Virus record (IMG/VR): IMGVR_UViG_3300027770_000064
Coordinates: 1-61,008 of that record
DNA: 61,008 nt
Source: a virus
Reading direction: 5' to 3' (one strand)
Below the pieces are notes generated by a model. The model did not search any database. It was not told where the DNA came from and saw nothing but the letters and a program-made list of their open reading frames with translations. A program made the translations under genes and the position numbers. Of this stretch, positions 40,154 to 49,680 are shown one piece after another (position 1 is the stretch's first letter; every line of letters begins with the position of its first letter).

Positions 40154-41881
40154 CTATTTTTTATACGAATCCCATGGCAAGTTATAATTTTTTTTATCTG
40201 TTATAAGCCAATTTTCTGAAGACATACCCCATTTTTTGTCTTCTGCCTCATCTTCAAAATCTTCGATTCCGTCAAGAAAATAACCAAAAGGTAACATATC
40301 TTCTTCAATTTTCTCAATATCTTGCTGATACATCGCAAGTCTAACATCCATATCGGTCAAATTCTTGAAATACTGTTGACGAGTCGCCCATGAAAATAAA
40401 ACTAAACACATCACTAAGTCGTCATTATGTCCTTCATCTGCTCCAAAACTTTGTTTTTTGGAGATAAATGTTGTAAATTCTGAGATAATGTCGGCATCTT
40501 CAACAATGAGTTTATCTTCTTCAATCATGTTCTTTAGTACTTGACATCCAACCTTTTTAGTCAATACTGAAGTTTTAACACCCATCTGTATCTTTTTTCC
40601 AGGACCAAATCCCTCTGTAATAATTTGACCCTTTCTACCCATCATGGTGGTTTTAACTATATTTTCATATTCTAGATCGGTGTGTAATATATTGGCAACT
40701 TCCGTGCCTATGCTATTAATCTCAACTAGAACATATGCGTTATTATACTTCTTGGCAACTGTTCTAAGAACTGATGCGAATAGAAGGGGTGATACTGTAT
40801 TGTTTTTATAGGTGGCAATTACCCTGTATGGGAATTCAGTTACATCTATTACGGTCATAGCGGTATAGTCTTTGCCTTGACCTTCTGCGACATCGGCAGT
40901 TATAAAATAAAGATGATCCTGAGATTTTTCCACATCGGGGTCTTTTCTCTGTGGTTCCTGATATACACACATTCCATCTTTGGTTCTTAAAATTGGTTTG
41001 TTATATACCAAAGTGTGTAATTTAGCAGATGATATCAAAGTATTGGAACTGCCCAAGAAGTCACATTCGAACTCTTGTTCAAACTGTTTCTCGGAAGTCT
41101 TGATTATCATATCCTCTTTCCACTTATCATCTCTGAGTGGACCACCTGGATATTTTGGAACCTGACTCCAATGAACTTCAAATGGCACATAACCATTTTG
41201 ATTGTTTATAGCACCCTTCCAGTAATAATAAAACATATTAAGACCGTTTGGGGTGGAGATGATGAACATCTTGGTAGATTGACCAGAAGTGATGGTTGGA
41301 TACACTGAGGTGAAGAACTCTTCAGCAATTTGGGTAGGAATGTGGGCAAATTCGTCGAGCAGGATGCAATTAAATGAACCGCCACGGATTGCAGACGAAG
41401 AGGTGGCACTTGCTAGAATCTTTGATCCGTTTTCCAGAACAATAGAACCCTTATTCCATTCAATTACGCCTTGCTGCAACCACTTAGGCAAATATTCATA
41501 TGCCATCTTAATTCTGCCTAAAATTTCAATGGCAGTAGATTGTTTGTTTGCAAGAATTGCAACATTCATATTTTGATTGAATAGAACATAATGTAAAAGG
41601 TAAGCACCTACGGTGGTAGTCTTACCTACCTGACGAGGTAACTTTCCTATTACGAATCTATTATGATGTAGTATATCAATAAGGTCTTTCTGAAAGTTAT
41701 ACATTGCAAAAGGAACAAGACCCTTATCTACTGCTACAATCTTTACATATTTTTCCACAAAGTAGGCAGGTTCTGCTGCACACTTAATATATTCTTTTAC
41801 CTGATTTGGTGTGAATTGTTGTTGCACACCTACGGGTTTTAAATTTGGATTACCAAGATAACCATCTTTTTTAGCTGTCAT
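40154..41881 (-). CDS. 17: Large terminase gp17
   Basis: A 575-residue packaging motor. It has adenine-binding FQKDLIDILH, Walker A PRQVGKTT (82-89), Walker B ILLDEF (173-178), coupling motif ISTPNG, and a nuclease domain with FITADVAEGQGKDYT (Asp330), VLVEINSIGTEVAN and GHNDDLVMCL. It packages DNA by headful. The ATG overlaps the gene 16 coding end. Confidence 0.97.
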   Translation of the reverse strand: MTAKKDGYLGNPNLKPVGVQQQFTPNQVKEYIKCAAEPAYFVEKYVKIVAVDKGLVPFAMYNFQKDLIDILHHNRFVIGKLPRQVGKTTTVGAYLLHYVLFNQNMNVAILANKQSTAIEILGRIKMAYEYLPKWLQQGVIEWNKGSIVLENGSKILASATSSSAIRGGSFNCILLDEFAHIPTQIAEEFFTSVYPTITSGQSTKMFIISTPNGLNMFYYYWKGAINNQNGYVPFEVHWSQVPKYPGGPLRDDKWKEDMIIKTSEKQFEQEFECDFLGSSNTLISSAKLHTLVYNKPILRTKDGMCVYQEPQRKDPDVEKSQDHLYFITADVAEGQGKDYTAMTVIDVTEFPYRVIATYKNNTVSPLLFASVLRTVAKKYNNAYVLVEINSIGTEVANILHTDLEYENIVKTTMMGRKGQIITEGFGPGKKIQMGVKTSVLTKKVGCQVLKNMIEEDKLIVEDADIISEFTTFISKKQSFGADEGHNDDLVMCLVLFSWATRQQYFKNLTDMDVRLAMYQQDIEKIEEDMLPFGYFLDGIEDFEDEAEDKKWGMSSENWLITDKKNYNLPWDSYKK

Positions 41882-42347
41882 ATTCCACTTCTTCGGTTGG
41901 TATCGCCTTCAATTGACTACGAGACTGATTAATAATATTTTGAAGATCGCGAGTAGATCCAACAAATATTGAATTATTTGTGGTGGTCTTTACGACTTTA
42001 TTTACGCCTAATGCTTCCGCAGTAGTTTTGTGAATACCCATTAGATCGGTGTTAATCTCACTTACAGTTTTCATAAGAATAGAGGCGACCTCATATGCTC
42101 TAGGAGAATCGCCCGCCTCTGCTACCCTCATAACTCCATCTAGAGCTTCAAATCCACGATTTATGAGTTCTTTCATATTTTTACGAGCAGAATCATAATC
42201 CTGTCGCACTTGGTCTTTTCGTTTTATCTTTACTTCTTTTATGAAGATTTCAGATTGAACTATAGTCTTTGGTTCTTCCTTGGGCAAAATTTCTATGTCC
42301 AGAACCTCAGATAACTTTTCTTCTGCTGTTAGTTTTTCGTCACTCAT
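41871..42347 (-). CDS. 16: Small terminase gp16
   Basis: A 158-residue protein from ATG 42347 (MSDEKLTAEEKL), with a GGAGAG site 5 bases upstream and an ATGA overlap with the gene 15 stop. A GTG six bases earlier is less likely. DYDSARKNMKELINRGFEALDGVMRVAEAGDSPRAYEVA is the central coiled-coil signature of gp16. It recognises DNA and stimulates gp17. Confidence 0.92.
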   Translation of the reverse strand: MSDEKLTAEEKLSEVLDIEILPKEEPKTIVQSEIFIKEVKIKRKDQVRQDYDSARKNMKELINRGFEALDGVMRVAEAGDSPRAYEVASILMKTVSEINTDLMGIHKTTAEALGVNKVVKTTTNNSIFVGSTRDLQNIINQSRSQLKAIPTEEVEYDS

Positions 42348-43093
42348 GGCCACTCTCCAGGCACAGCAGTACTTGAACCTGTAATATAATCACCAGTATA
42401 TCCAACATCACCCCAGTATTCACTTCCAGCAACTTCTTCACCATCATACATGTTTATATCAGTTCTCAAGATCAGTCCACCAGTTCCACCACAAATATTT
42501 GGGTAGATGTAAGTTTTTGCTGAAAAATCAAATGAACTTATAAGAGATCGTCTTGTATCAAAAGTTCCTTCATAATTTTCATCTATATTTACACTATTTA
42601 ATACGAATGGAATATCAACAGTTTCATTCAAATTATTCATCTTTACAGTTACTGTGTAGTCTGGAGCAAAATATGGAACTATTTGTTCAATGACTTGTAA
42701 CATATCATCCATGTTTCTGGTAAAAACATAGAGAGCAAAATTTATAATATAAGGAACTTCAGCATATGCTTTCAAAACACTTCCATCAACAATATTTGTT
42801 CGTTGTAAAGTTCTATTTAATTTTCTACTTGGATCATAAATCAATGTTGTAATTTCAAATCCCATTTTTGGAAGAACAATTTCAACTCTACTATTCTTTG
42901 ACAGACTGCTCTCTTGCGACAGTCTCCAGAAGAATTTTTCCTTGCTTCCATAACTCAAAGGAACTCGTATTTTTTCTTTTTCTGTACCATCTACATTATA
43001 ACGAGTAATATACACAGATTCAAATATAGAACCAAAGGTTAAAACTACCTTTCTAATGGATTCATTATAATATGATTGACCTACCTTAAACAT
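42344..43093 (-). CDS. 15: Tail sheath terminator gp15
   Basis: A 249-residue protein from ATG 43093 (MFKVGQSYYNESIRKVV). An ATG at 43102 directly abuts the ribosome site. VPLSYGSKEKFFWRL is the highly conserved gp15 segment. Gp15 caps the tail tube and sheath and joins it to the neck. Confidence 0.93.
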   Translation of the reverse strand: MFKVGQSYYNESIRKVVLTFGSIFESVYITRYNVDGTEKEKIRVPLSYGSKEKFFWRLSQESSLSKNSRVEIVLPKMGFEITTLIYDPSRKLNRTLQRTNIVDGSVLKAYAEVPYIINFALYVFTRNMDDMLQVIEQIVPYFAPDYTVTVKMNNLNETVDIPFVLNSVNIDENYEGTFDTRRSLISSFDFSAKTYIYPNICGGTGGLILRTDINMYDGEEVAGSEYWGDVGYTGDYITGSSTAVPGEWP

Positions 43094-44016
43094 TATGAGC
43101 ATTCCTCTGAGAATGGATTATCTCTGCTAAAATTAAGTTCGTTGTCCGCTGCTTCTGCGTAGATATCATTTTCAATCTCATTAACTCCAGCAATTGGGTC
43201 AACTGAAAGATTCACATTTGTTGTATTGTAATTCAGTAGGTAATATTCTGTTCCTGTAGTTGTATTCTTGACAGATTGTATACCACTTGGACCTGTTGCA
43301 AATATTCCACTTATACCTTTCATATACGCATATGCTCCTGTAATTTCAACAAGTGTTGCTTCCGCTGTAGCATTAGAGTATGTGACTCCAGCACCAGTTA
43401 CTCCATAAACTTGATAAACAGTATCTCCTCGTTTAAATACTATAGATCCCGTAATTGGAGCTCCTGAAATTTGGAATTCGTACATATTGTATTTTCTCTT
43501 TTCTTCTACTTCATCTACAGTAGCAATACCAGTGTTTATTGTTTCATAAGAATAAGTGAAGAGTTCGCATGTGAGTGTATAGGTTGTCAGAATTCCAAAT
43601 TGGAAAAATGGCATTTTATCTTCAACATAATTTATTTCAAACAAACTTTTATTGAATGGAAAATAGATTAAATCGCCTTCGCGTGGATGTGTGATGGTTG
43701 AGTCTCTAGCAACCACTTCTTCATCAAATCTTCTTTTTGCTACTTGTAGAGTTACTTTATCAGTAATGTTGATACCAAATTTATTGATGATGTTCATCTG
43801 TCCACCGAAAGATGTAACAGACTGAATGTACATTTCAATTGTATAAGAGTCCTTAAATTGCGATAGCACATCCTCTCCAAAGATAACATCTTTATTGACA
43901 TATTCTCTAGGTATATAAATCATATCTCTACCCGTAGCCTTGATGGTTTCAACCGTCAAGTCAATGAGTAGATCTTGTTCTCCGATATATTCGTTGAAAT
44001 ATGGATTTGTTGCCAT
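43093..44016 (-). CDS. 14: Neck protein gp14
   Basis: A 307-residue neck protein with TVETIKATGRDMIYIPREYVNKDVIFGEDVLSQFKDSY, standard for environmental gp14. The C-terminal 120 residues include a Gly/Ala/Thr-rich insert (YSNATAEATLVEITGAYAYMKG) absent in T4 and typical of longer marine forms. It joins head and tail with gp13. Confidence 0.92.
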   Translation of the reverse strand: MATNPYFNEYIGEQDLLIDLTVETIKATGRDMIYIPREYVNKDVIFGEDVLSQFKDSYTIEMYIQSVTSFGGQMNIINKFGINITDKVTLQVAKRRFDEEVVARDSTITHPREGDLIYFPFNKSLFEINYVEDKMPFFQFGILTTYTLTCELFTYSYETINTGIATVDEVEEKRKYNMYEFQISGAPITGSIVFKRGDTVYQVYGVTGAGVTYSNATAEATLVEITGAYAYMKGISGIFATGPSGIQSVKNTTTGTEYYLLNYNTTNVNLSVDPIAGVNEIENDIYAEAADNELNFSRDNPFSEECS

Positions 44017-44019
44017 TTT

Positions 44020-44829
44020 TTATCCAATCATGAAATCTATCGGTAGTTCGTATGATCTTTCAAACTCTTGTTCTATCGCAACAATCTCTGCCATGGCATC
44101 CTGATATATCTGTTGTCCCTTGAAAGTGATGCCGCCTGGAAGTTGAACACCATCATACTTCAACATGTTTGCACCCCATTGCTTTTTAATCAAAGCAATG
44201 ACATACTTCTTCACCATGCGATCATCATAAATTTTAGTATACACATCTGGGTCTAGTTCTGCATATGATTCAATTATTAAATATCCACCAGCATCTATAT
44301 CTTGACTAAAAGCATCCACATAGATTTTATTTGTTACTTTATTGAATCTTAATGACTTCTCTGGACTAAAAAATTGTTCAAGAAGACTGATGTAAGACAT
44401 AGTCGCTTGATACCCAGCAAGAGGAGTTGATGAACTTCCGTTCAACCCACGATTGATTCCAAAGTAATCGGTCAATGCCAACTGATATCTGACATCAAAC
44501 ATATTAACACCAGAAAGAGTGCCGAATCTGAATATCTTAACAACAGACACAATATTAGTGCCATCGGGTCCATTGGGATCGCTAGCTGGGTTTTGAATAT
44601 CCGAAACATTTATAAACCCGCGATCCAGATCCGTCTGAGTTACTTGATACTTGAAAAACATTTTTATAACACCATCATAGTGTCTGGTGGTAAAATATTG
44701 CAATGCTTCATCAAGACGATCCTCGCATTGTTGCTGATCTACATTTATTTGGATTACGGGATGCCCGAGAGCACGAAGAGCATGTTCTATAAGCGTTTCT
44801 CTTGAATTTGGTGCGTTTACTGAAGACAT
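44020..44829 (-). CDS. 13: Neck protein gp13
   Basis: A 269-residue gp13 homologue. RETLIEHALRALGHPVIQINVDQQQCEDRLDEALQYF is the conserved opening, and KKQWGANMLKYDGVQLPGGITFKGQQI the conserved end. Its TAAGGAGAG ribosome site is the 3' arm of a strong hairpin, with a late promoter in the loop (see 44836-44864). Confidence 0.94.
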   Translation of the reverse strand: MSSVNAPNSRETLIEHALRALGHPVIQINVDQQQCEDRLDEALQYFTTRHYDGVIKMFFKYQVTQTDLDRGFINVSDIQNPASDPNGPDGTNIVSVVKIFRFGTLSGVNMFDVRYQLALTDYFGINRGLNGSSSTPLAGYQATMSYISLLEQFFSPEKSLRFNKVTNKIYVDAFSQDIDAGGYLIIESYAELDPDVYTKIYDDRMVKKYVIALIKKQWGANMLKYDGVQLPGGITFKGQQIYQDAMAEIVAIEQEFERSYELPIDFMIG

Positions 44830-44835
44830 TAAAAC

Positions 44836-44864
44836 ACTCTCCTTACTTTATTTATAAGGAGAGT
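44836..44864 (-). promoter_or_regulatory. RBS-hiding hairpin with late promoter in its loop
   Basis: On the minus strand the perfect inverted repeat ACTCTCCTTA ... TAAGGAGAGT (44864-44855 and 44845-44836) encloses a loop that lies within TATAAATA (44856-44849). The 3' arm contains the gene 13 Shine-Dalgarno. Long read-through mRNAs would fold and hide the site. Transcripts starting at the late box would lack the 5' arm and expose it. On the plus strand the stem is followed by seven T, so it could also stop antisense transcription. Confidence 0.75.
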
Positions 44865-44872
44865 TTTTTTGT

Positions 44873-45442
44873 TTATTTTAAAACTTCTGGTGGTTGTATA
44901 GGCACTTCGTGCGTAGTTACTTTTATGTGTTCTATATCTCTATATGGCAACTGTTCAATGTAATATCTTCTTGTTATTGGAGATGCAGATTCATCTGGTT
45001 TTGCCTTTTCATAATTTGTAAATCCAGGCATCTGTAATGGGCAGTTTAACTTTGGATAATCCAGTTTACTGTATTCTGGATCATCTGGAGTCAACCATGT
45101 ACCTTTACGGTCACCACATCCGCATCCACCACAGAAAAACTTACCGTCTGTTGTACTTTTCTTTAGATGTTCACATTGTGGTAGTACCCCACCCTGACCC
45201 TGATTGCCAAAGCAACTTAAAACCCGAAGTTGTTTGATTGGTTTTGTGACCTTTTCGTTGTTCATTCCACGAGAGGTAATCGCCATGGCAAAGCTTTGCA
45301 TCATGGTCAATTTTTGTTTTAATCCCCCCTGAGGAATTGCTTGTTCTGAACGGAAAACGATATCCGCAGGTGCTGCTGCGCGAGCGGGTTCTTGGGGTGG
45401 TTGTTCCCCACCAGTATTCTTGTTTTTACAATTACATCCCAT
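44873..45442 (-). CDS. Cys-cluster protein in the fibre/neck region
   Basis: A 189-residue protein. It begins MGCNCKNKNTGG, has Pro/Ala-rich linker residues, and a central cluster CFGNQGQGGVLPQCEHLKK...FFCGGCGCGDRKGTWL...NCPLQMPGF whose spaced cysteines and His could bind zinc or an Fe-S cluster. The end is polar and unremarkable. Similar Cys-rich proteins of unknown function occur in cyanophage-type T4-like genomes near the neck genes. I do not assign a function. Confidence 0.7.
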   Translation of the reverse strand: MGCNCKNKNTGGEQPPQEPARAAAPADIVFRSEQAIPQGGLKQKLTMMQSFAMAITSRGMNNEKVTKPIKQLRVLSCFGNQGQGGVLPQCEHLKKSTTDGKFFCGGCGCGDRKGTWLTPDDPEYSKLDYPKLNCPLQMPGFTNYEKAKPDESASPITRRYYIEQLPYRDIEHIKVTTHEVPIQPPEVLK

Positions 45443-45454
45443 GATAAAAAATCC

Positions 45455-46963
45455 TTATTGTAATACGATTCTTCTAAAAAATAAAGCACTCTCTGTATTT
45501 GTTTTTTCTATAAGTAAAGTTTTATAATTTACACTATAATTGATACTCATACCCACTCCATACACAAATCCTTTTCCAGATATCTTTGATTTCTGTGTGG
45601 TCTTGTTTAAGTATTTAGTATTGAATATGGAAGACGACATTACATTTCCAGATATATTTTTAGTATTTCTATAAAGATAGGCATTGTAGAAATACAATTC
45701 ATATATTGATGGTAGATAATAATCAATAAATCCTCCCCTATCAGCGTATCTAATTGTATTGGTCAGAGCATTATTAATTCCATTGAATACTCCATCTCCA
45801 TAAGTATTGTAATATCCATCCCACAGTGAAGTGGTATAGTCTACATCAATTTCATTTGCTGTTATAAATGGTACAGAATATTTAGTTTCATTTACAATCA
45901 ATGCCCACTGTGAAGCAGTACCTCCGACAGAATCGGCATACATGTTTGTCAATGTTGGATTTGCAAAACTTAAATTTCCATATAATTCACTGCTTTTACC
46001 ATTTAATACTGGTGGTTTGAATATTCCAATATAAATTCCACCTTGAAATGTGTCTCCAGAAGTCAATCCTAAATTATTAAATGCTGTAAGACCCATCGTT
46101 TGGACTTGATATTTTCCTGATATTTTTTGTGGATTGATTGGTTGAAAACTTGAAGTACAGAAAGAATTGTTTTCATCCTGATCTTCGATCCAATATCCAG
46201 CACACGATGCTTGTGGTGTTATAGAACACGAATATTCTAAAGATCCATTGTTATCTTCCAAGATATAACAAGACCCCATTACAAATCCTTCATATAATGA
46301 AGACCTTGTAAGCATATATGAATAATACGGTGAATCAATACATGTTGTAGTTTGATCGCCTTCTCGGAGCGGTGTAGTACATCTATTGTCTCCAAACACC
46401 GATGGATATGTTTCAGTTCCCAAAAGCGCACAATCTCTACTAGAACAAACATCTTTACATGTAATAGAAGTTGGCCAACCTGTATCTTCATCAAATTCTA
46501 AATGACAACAAGATCTTGGTGCTCTAGCATCTAATCTGCTTGAGTTTAAACATTGAGTTTGCCAAGTATCTGCTGTCAATATTGGACAAGTTCCTTCTGT
46601 CCATTTTCCATTCACTCGGTCACATTCGCATTTAGAAACATTACTTGTTGTTCCCGATGCAAGATATGGAGTTGATGTGTTTCCCTCGCTATCCAAAGTA
46701 GGTACTTGATTTAATTCTCCTGGAGTTACATACGAACACGCACAACAACATCCAAGACGAGTATCTCTATCTGGACATGAAACACTGTCAGCGTTTCCAT
46801 CTAGTGTAGGAATAAAATATCCACCTTCATTAAAACATTCAGTAAACGATTTTATTGTTTTATTGTCTGCACCTGTAGTCCCACAACAAACACCATAACT
46901 ATTCAGTTTATCTGAGTAGTCAAATGCTGGTTTTATTCTTGATCTAAACTGTACTGAAGACAT
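45455..46963 (-). CDS. Cys-rich adhesin with DUF1566/C-type-lectin-like end
   Basis: A 502-residue protein from ATG 46963 (MSSVQFRSRIKPAFDYSDKL), overlapping the previous stop by one base. The N-terminal half is Cys-rich (GVCCGTTG, RLGCCCACSYV, CECDRVNGKW). Then SGDTFQGGIYIGIF and FIDYYLPSIYELYFYNAYLYRN lead to a C-terminal region in the DUF1566 style, here ending FFRRIVLQ. It has no collagen run. It shares this plan with the 49677 and 52756 proteins. It is probably a receptor-binding virion protein. DUF1566 domains adopt C-type-lectin-like folds in known cases. Confidence 0.75.
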   Translation of the reverse strand: MSSVQFRSRIKPAFDYSDKLNSYGVCCGTTGADNKTIKSFTECFNEGGYFIPTLDGNADSVSCPDRDTRLGCCCACSYVTPGELNQVPTLDSEGNTSTPYLASGTTSNVSKCECDRVNGKWTEGTCPILTADTWQTQCLNSSRLDARAPRSCCHLEFDEDTGWPTSITCKDVCSSRDCALLGTETYPSVFGDNRCTTPLREGDQTTTCIDSPYYSYMLTRSSLYEGFVMGSCYILEDNNGSLEYSCSITPQASCAGYWIEDQDENNSFCTSSFQPINPQKISGKYQVQTMGLTAFNNLGLTSGDTFQGGIYIGIFKPPVLNGKSSELYGNLSFANPTLTNMYADSVGGTASQWALIVNETKYSVPFITANEIDVDYTTSLWDGYYNTYGDGVFNGINNALTNTIRYADRGGFIDYYLPSIYELYFYNAYLYRNTKNISGNVMSSSIFNTKYLNKTTQKSKISGKGFVYGVGMSINYSVNYKTLLIEKTNTESALFFRRIVLQ

Positions 46964-49680
46964 TAGGATTCCCCGTCGCAGAGTTCGTAACCTGAGAAAT
47001 CTGTATATGAAACAGGAACACAAACATAATCTGTACTATTTAGATACATCTTTACACTCTTAATTAGATCATCAGTAAGACCTGAATTTGAACACTGACA
47101 AGTATTGATTTCGGACCAATTACAATATTCAGAATCAGGGTGGTCCAATGAAGGACAATTCAGTCTTTCAGCAATTGGCTTTCCACAAGGTGAATCTCCA
47201 GTATTCTCAGGACCACCGCACTGACAACCTGGATTACCCATCGCGTCATTGGCAATCCCTAGATCAAGACATATGTCTCTGTATTGACAAAGGTTGCGAA
47301 CAGTCATTCGGTCGTCACCAATTGGTAGACAAAAAGGTAAACCAGGCGCCGTAGGGTTCTCACCCTCACATGTACAACACTTCTGTGAGCAAGGAGTCCA
47401 TCCATTTATAATCCACTCAGCTTCGAGCCAGGCCTTCAACATTCTATCTCCAAGTTCAATTATAATCTCTAAATTTTCAGTTGAGAGAGGACAAGACATT
47501 AAATCAATTAGTTGTTGTCTTACACCTACTGCCGACCTTAAGGGAATTGTAACACCATATATGTTGAAGAATAGATCAGAAATCAAGGCTATGTTAGCAC
47601 CTGTCATATTAAGATCATCACTAGGTGTATTAATAGTAGTTATTGGAGGTCTTTGGTCACCAGGGTCAGCGATGAATAAATCTAACTCGGGGTACACTGC
47701 ACAACTGCTATCGCCAATAGACATAGAAAATCTTAGAAATTGAATAAAAGGACTGCAATCGCCAGGGATTAAAAATTGCGATAAAACCATAACAGGTCGG
47801 TGTAACGCACAGAATTCACAGTCGTTTGGGTCTGATCCAAACTGATAACTACCTGGGGTGGGTACTTGTTGATCATAATAAATTTTATCTAACCAATTTC
47901 CACATGCGGCAGAACATTCTGCTTTGCTTCCAATATTTGGTAGGCATGTTCCATTTTTGCAACAAATTCCAATAGCGTCATTAGGTCCAGAGGGTCCAGA
48001 TGGTCCAGAGGGTCCAGATGGTCCAGAGGGTCCAATTGGTCCACAAACACAACCACAACTTACCTCATTGCATTGTTTTCCTGGACCCATGAAAGACCCA
48101 CCAAGAGATTTACAAGCTGATGGAGATAAATCGGGTATACATTCGTATTGTATAATTCCATTAACAGAATTACATTTACAACAAGCACCCTTAATTGTCC
48201 CATAATCGCAGCAATCTGCTTCAGAGCAAGACGCAGCGGTCAATGATCTACCACCAAGAATCAATTCACATTGAACTCTTGTATAGTTTCCTAAACATTG
48301 ACCATCCTTACAGCAAACAACTGGAGTATCATTACAGTTATTATAACAAAAACTTCCTTGCTCTTTTAGTTGATCTGAACTTAGTTCGCCAATTGGGTAA
48401 TTCAAATTTCCAGTGTAGTCTGTACAATTGAGTCCACTCCAATACTGACCACCAAATTGATCACATAAAGCAACAGTAATTTCACCTAAACATTTACCAT
48501 TTGAGCAACAAATTCCGTTTTCGCCACCACATGAATCTTCACACGACTTCGCTGGACTAAAATTTCCAAATAATTTATCACATGTTGAACGAGAAGTATA
48601 ATCCAAACATTCAAGAGTACCATCTGGATTATTATAACAGCAAGAACCAAATAAATATCCTGGAATACATGCTCTGTTTACATCTGCCACACCATGACCA
48701 CGATGCGATACAGTTGCCAACCAGGTTTCACCACCATCATATGTCATGAGTCCAATTATATTCTTACCACAAGAAAGATAGTTTTCATCTGGTTCAAAGT
48801 AAATATTTTCTGGAAATTTCCACACATCATCAGAATCAATTACTAGTGTTATTGAATCAACTTCATTTGAATTGAAATTTCCGCTGATTCCTCGTATTCC
48901 AATTGGTGTATGAAGAATGAATGCGCCAGCAGAATTTGCGTCAATGTATATTCCCTGCGTGGTCCCAACTCCACCAATTGGATTATTTCCAGTTAATCCT
49001 GAAAATGCTCCTTTACGAATTGGTCCAATAGTAGATACTTTTGCTCCAGCATTTAAGTTGTAACTTGTATCATCTGATGTTCCAGAACTAAAAAATGTGT
49101 TTTGAAAATTAAATGTACCAGTATGACCAAAACTAATATTATCGCTATTTAATTGAGTATGTGTGATTCCAGAACCATTAACTACTGTTGGAGTTCCTAG
49201 AAATGTTAATCTTCCAGGAGTCATTGTACCAGCATCATAATTTCCTATAAGATCTTTACCCCAATAGATCGTATCAATGGAAATATATTCATTTGCTGGT
49301 CCAGTTAAAGATGCTCTTAGTGAACCATAAGCACACAATCCTTTAAATTGAAATGTTCCACCATTTACAGCGGAAAATAATCCATATTGTGTAAGGAAGG
49401 AACTTGATGCTGTATTTGATCCTTGAACTAATCCAGAAGTCTTATCAATAAATGTTGTTCCTCTGAAAGCCCCATTTACAGCAATTGTACTTAAATCAGA
49501 GAATGTTAATGTTATTCCGTTCGCAAATCCGCGAGAACTTAAAAAGTGTATTCCTCGTTCTCCAGTAATACCACCATTACCAGTATTTCCTCTATTACCA
49601 GTAGCACCAGTAGAACCAACTGGTCCTACTGATCCAGTTTTTCCTACAGATATTATATTAGTTATTGGACTATTACTCAT
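46963..49680 (-). CDS. Cys-rich fibre protein with N-terminal collagen run
   Basis: A 905-residue protein from ATG 49680 (MSNSPITNIISVGKTG), with ATGA overlap to the stop before it. A short GSTGATGNRGNTGNGG collagen run starts it. Residues 25-350 are beta-rich. Then at least five units of the GACC..G.C......C...GG.....C type follow (GSCCYNNPDGTLEC, GICCSNGKCLG, VCCKDGQCLG, GACCKCNSVNG), with a GPSGPSGPSGPSGP run between two of them. The C-terminal 300 residues are also Cys-rich and lack a clear DUF1566 end. Probably a virion fibre or adhesin. Confidence 0.75.
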   Translation of the reverse strand: MSNSPITNIISVGKTGSVGPVGSTGATGNRGNTGNGGITGERGIHFLSSRGFANGITLTFSDLSTIAVNGAFRGTTFIDKTSGLVQGSNTASSSFLTQYGLFSAVNGGTFQFKGLCAYGSLRASLTGPANEYISIDTIYWGKDLIGNYDAGTMTPGRLTFLGTPTVVNGSGITHTQLNSDNISFGHTGTFNFQNTFFSSGTSDDTSYNLNAGAKVSTIGPIRKGAFSGLTGNNPIGGVGTTQGIYIDANSAGAFILHTPIGIRGISGNFNSNEVDSITLVIDSDDVWKFPENIYFEPDENYLSCGKNIIGLMTYDGGETWLATVSHRGHGVADVNRACIPGYLFGSCCYNNPDGTLECLDYTSRSTCDKLFGNFSPAKSCEDSCGGENGICCSNGKCLGEITVALCDQFGGQYWSGLNCTDYTGNLNYPIGELSSDQLKEQGSFCYNNCNDTPVVCCKDGQCLGNYTRVQCELILGGRSLTAASCSEADCCDYGTIKGACCKCNSVNGIIQYECIPDLSPSACKSLGGSFMGPGKQCNEVSCGCVCGPIGPSGPSGPSGPSGPSGPNDAIGICCKNGTCLPNIGSKAECSAACGNWLDKIYYDQQVPTPGSYQFGSDPNDCEFCALHRPVMVLSQFLIPGDCSPFIQFLRFSMSIGDSSCAVYPELDLFIADPGDQRPPITTINTPSDDLNMTGANIALISDLFFNIYGVTIPLRSAVGVRQQLIDLMSCPLSTENLEIIIELGDRMLKAWLEAEWIINGWTPCSQKCCTCEGENPTAPGLPFCLPIGDDRMTVRNLCQYRDICLDLGIANDAMGNPGCQCGGPENTGDSPCGKPIAERLNCPSLDHPDSEYCNWSEINTCQCSNSGLTDDLIKSVKMYLNSTDYVCVPVSYTDFSGYELCDGES

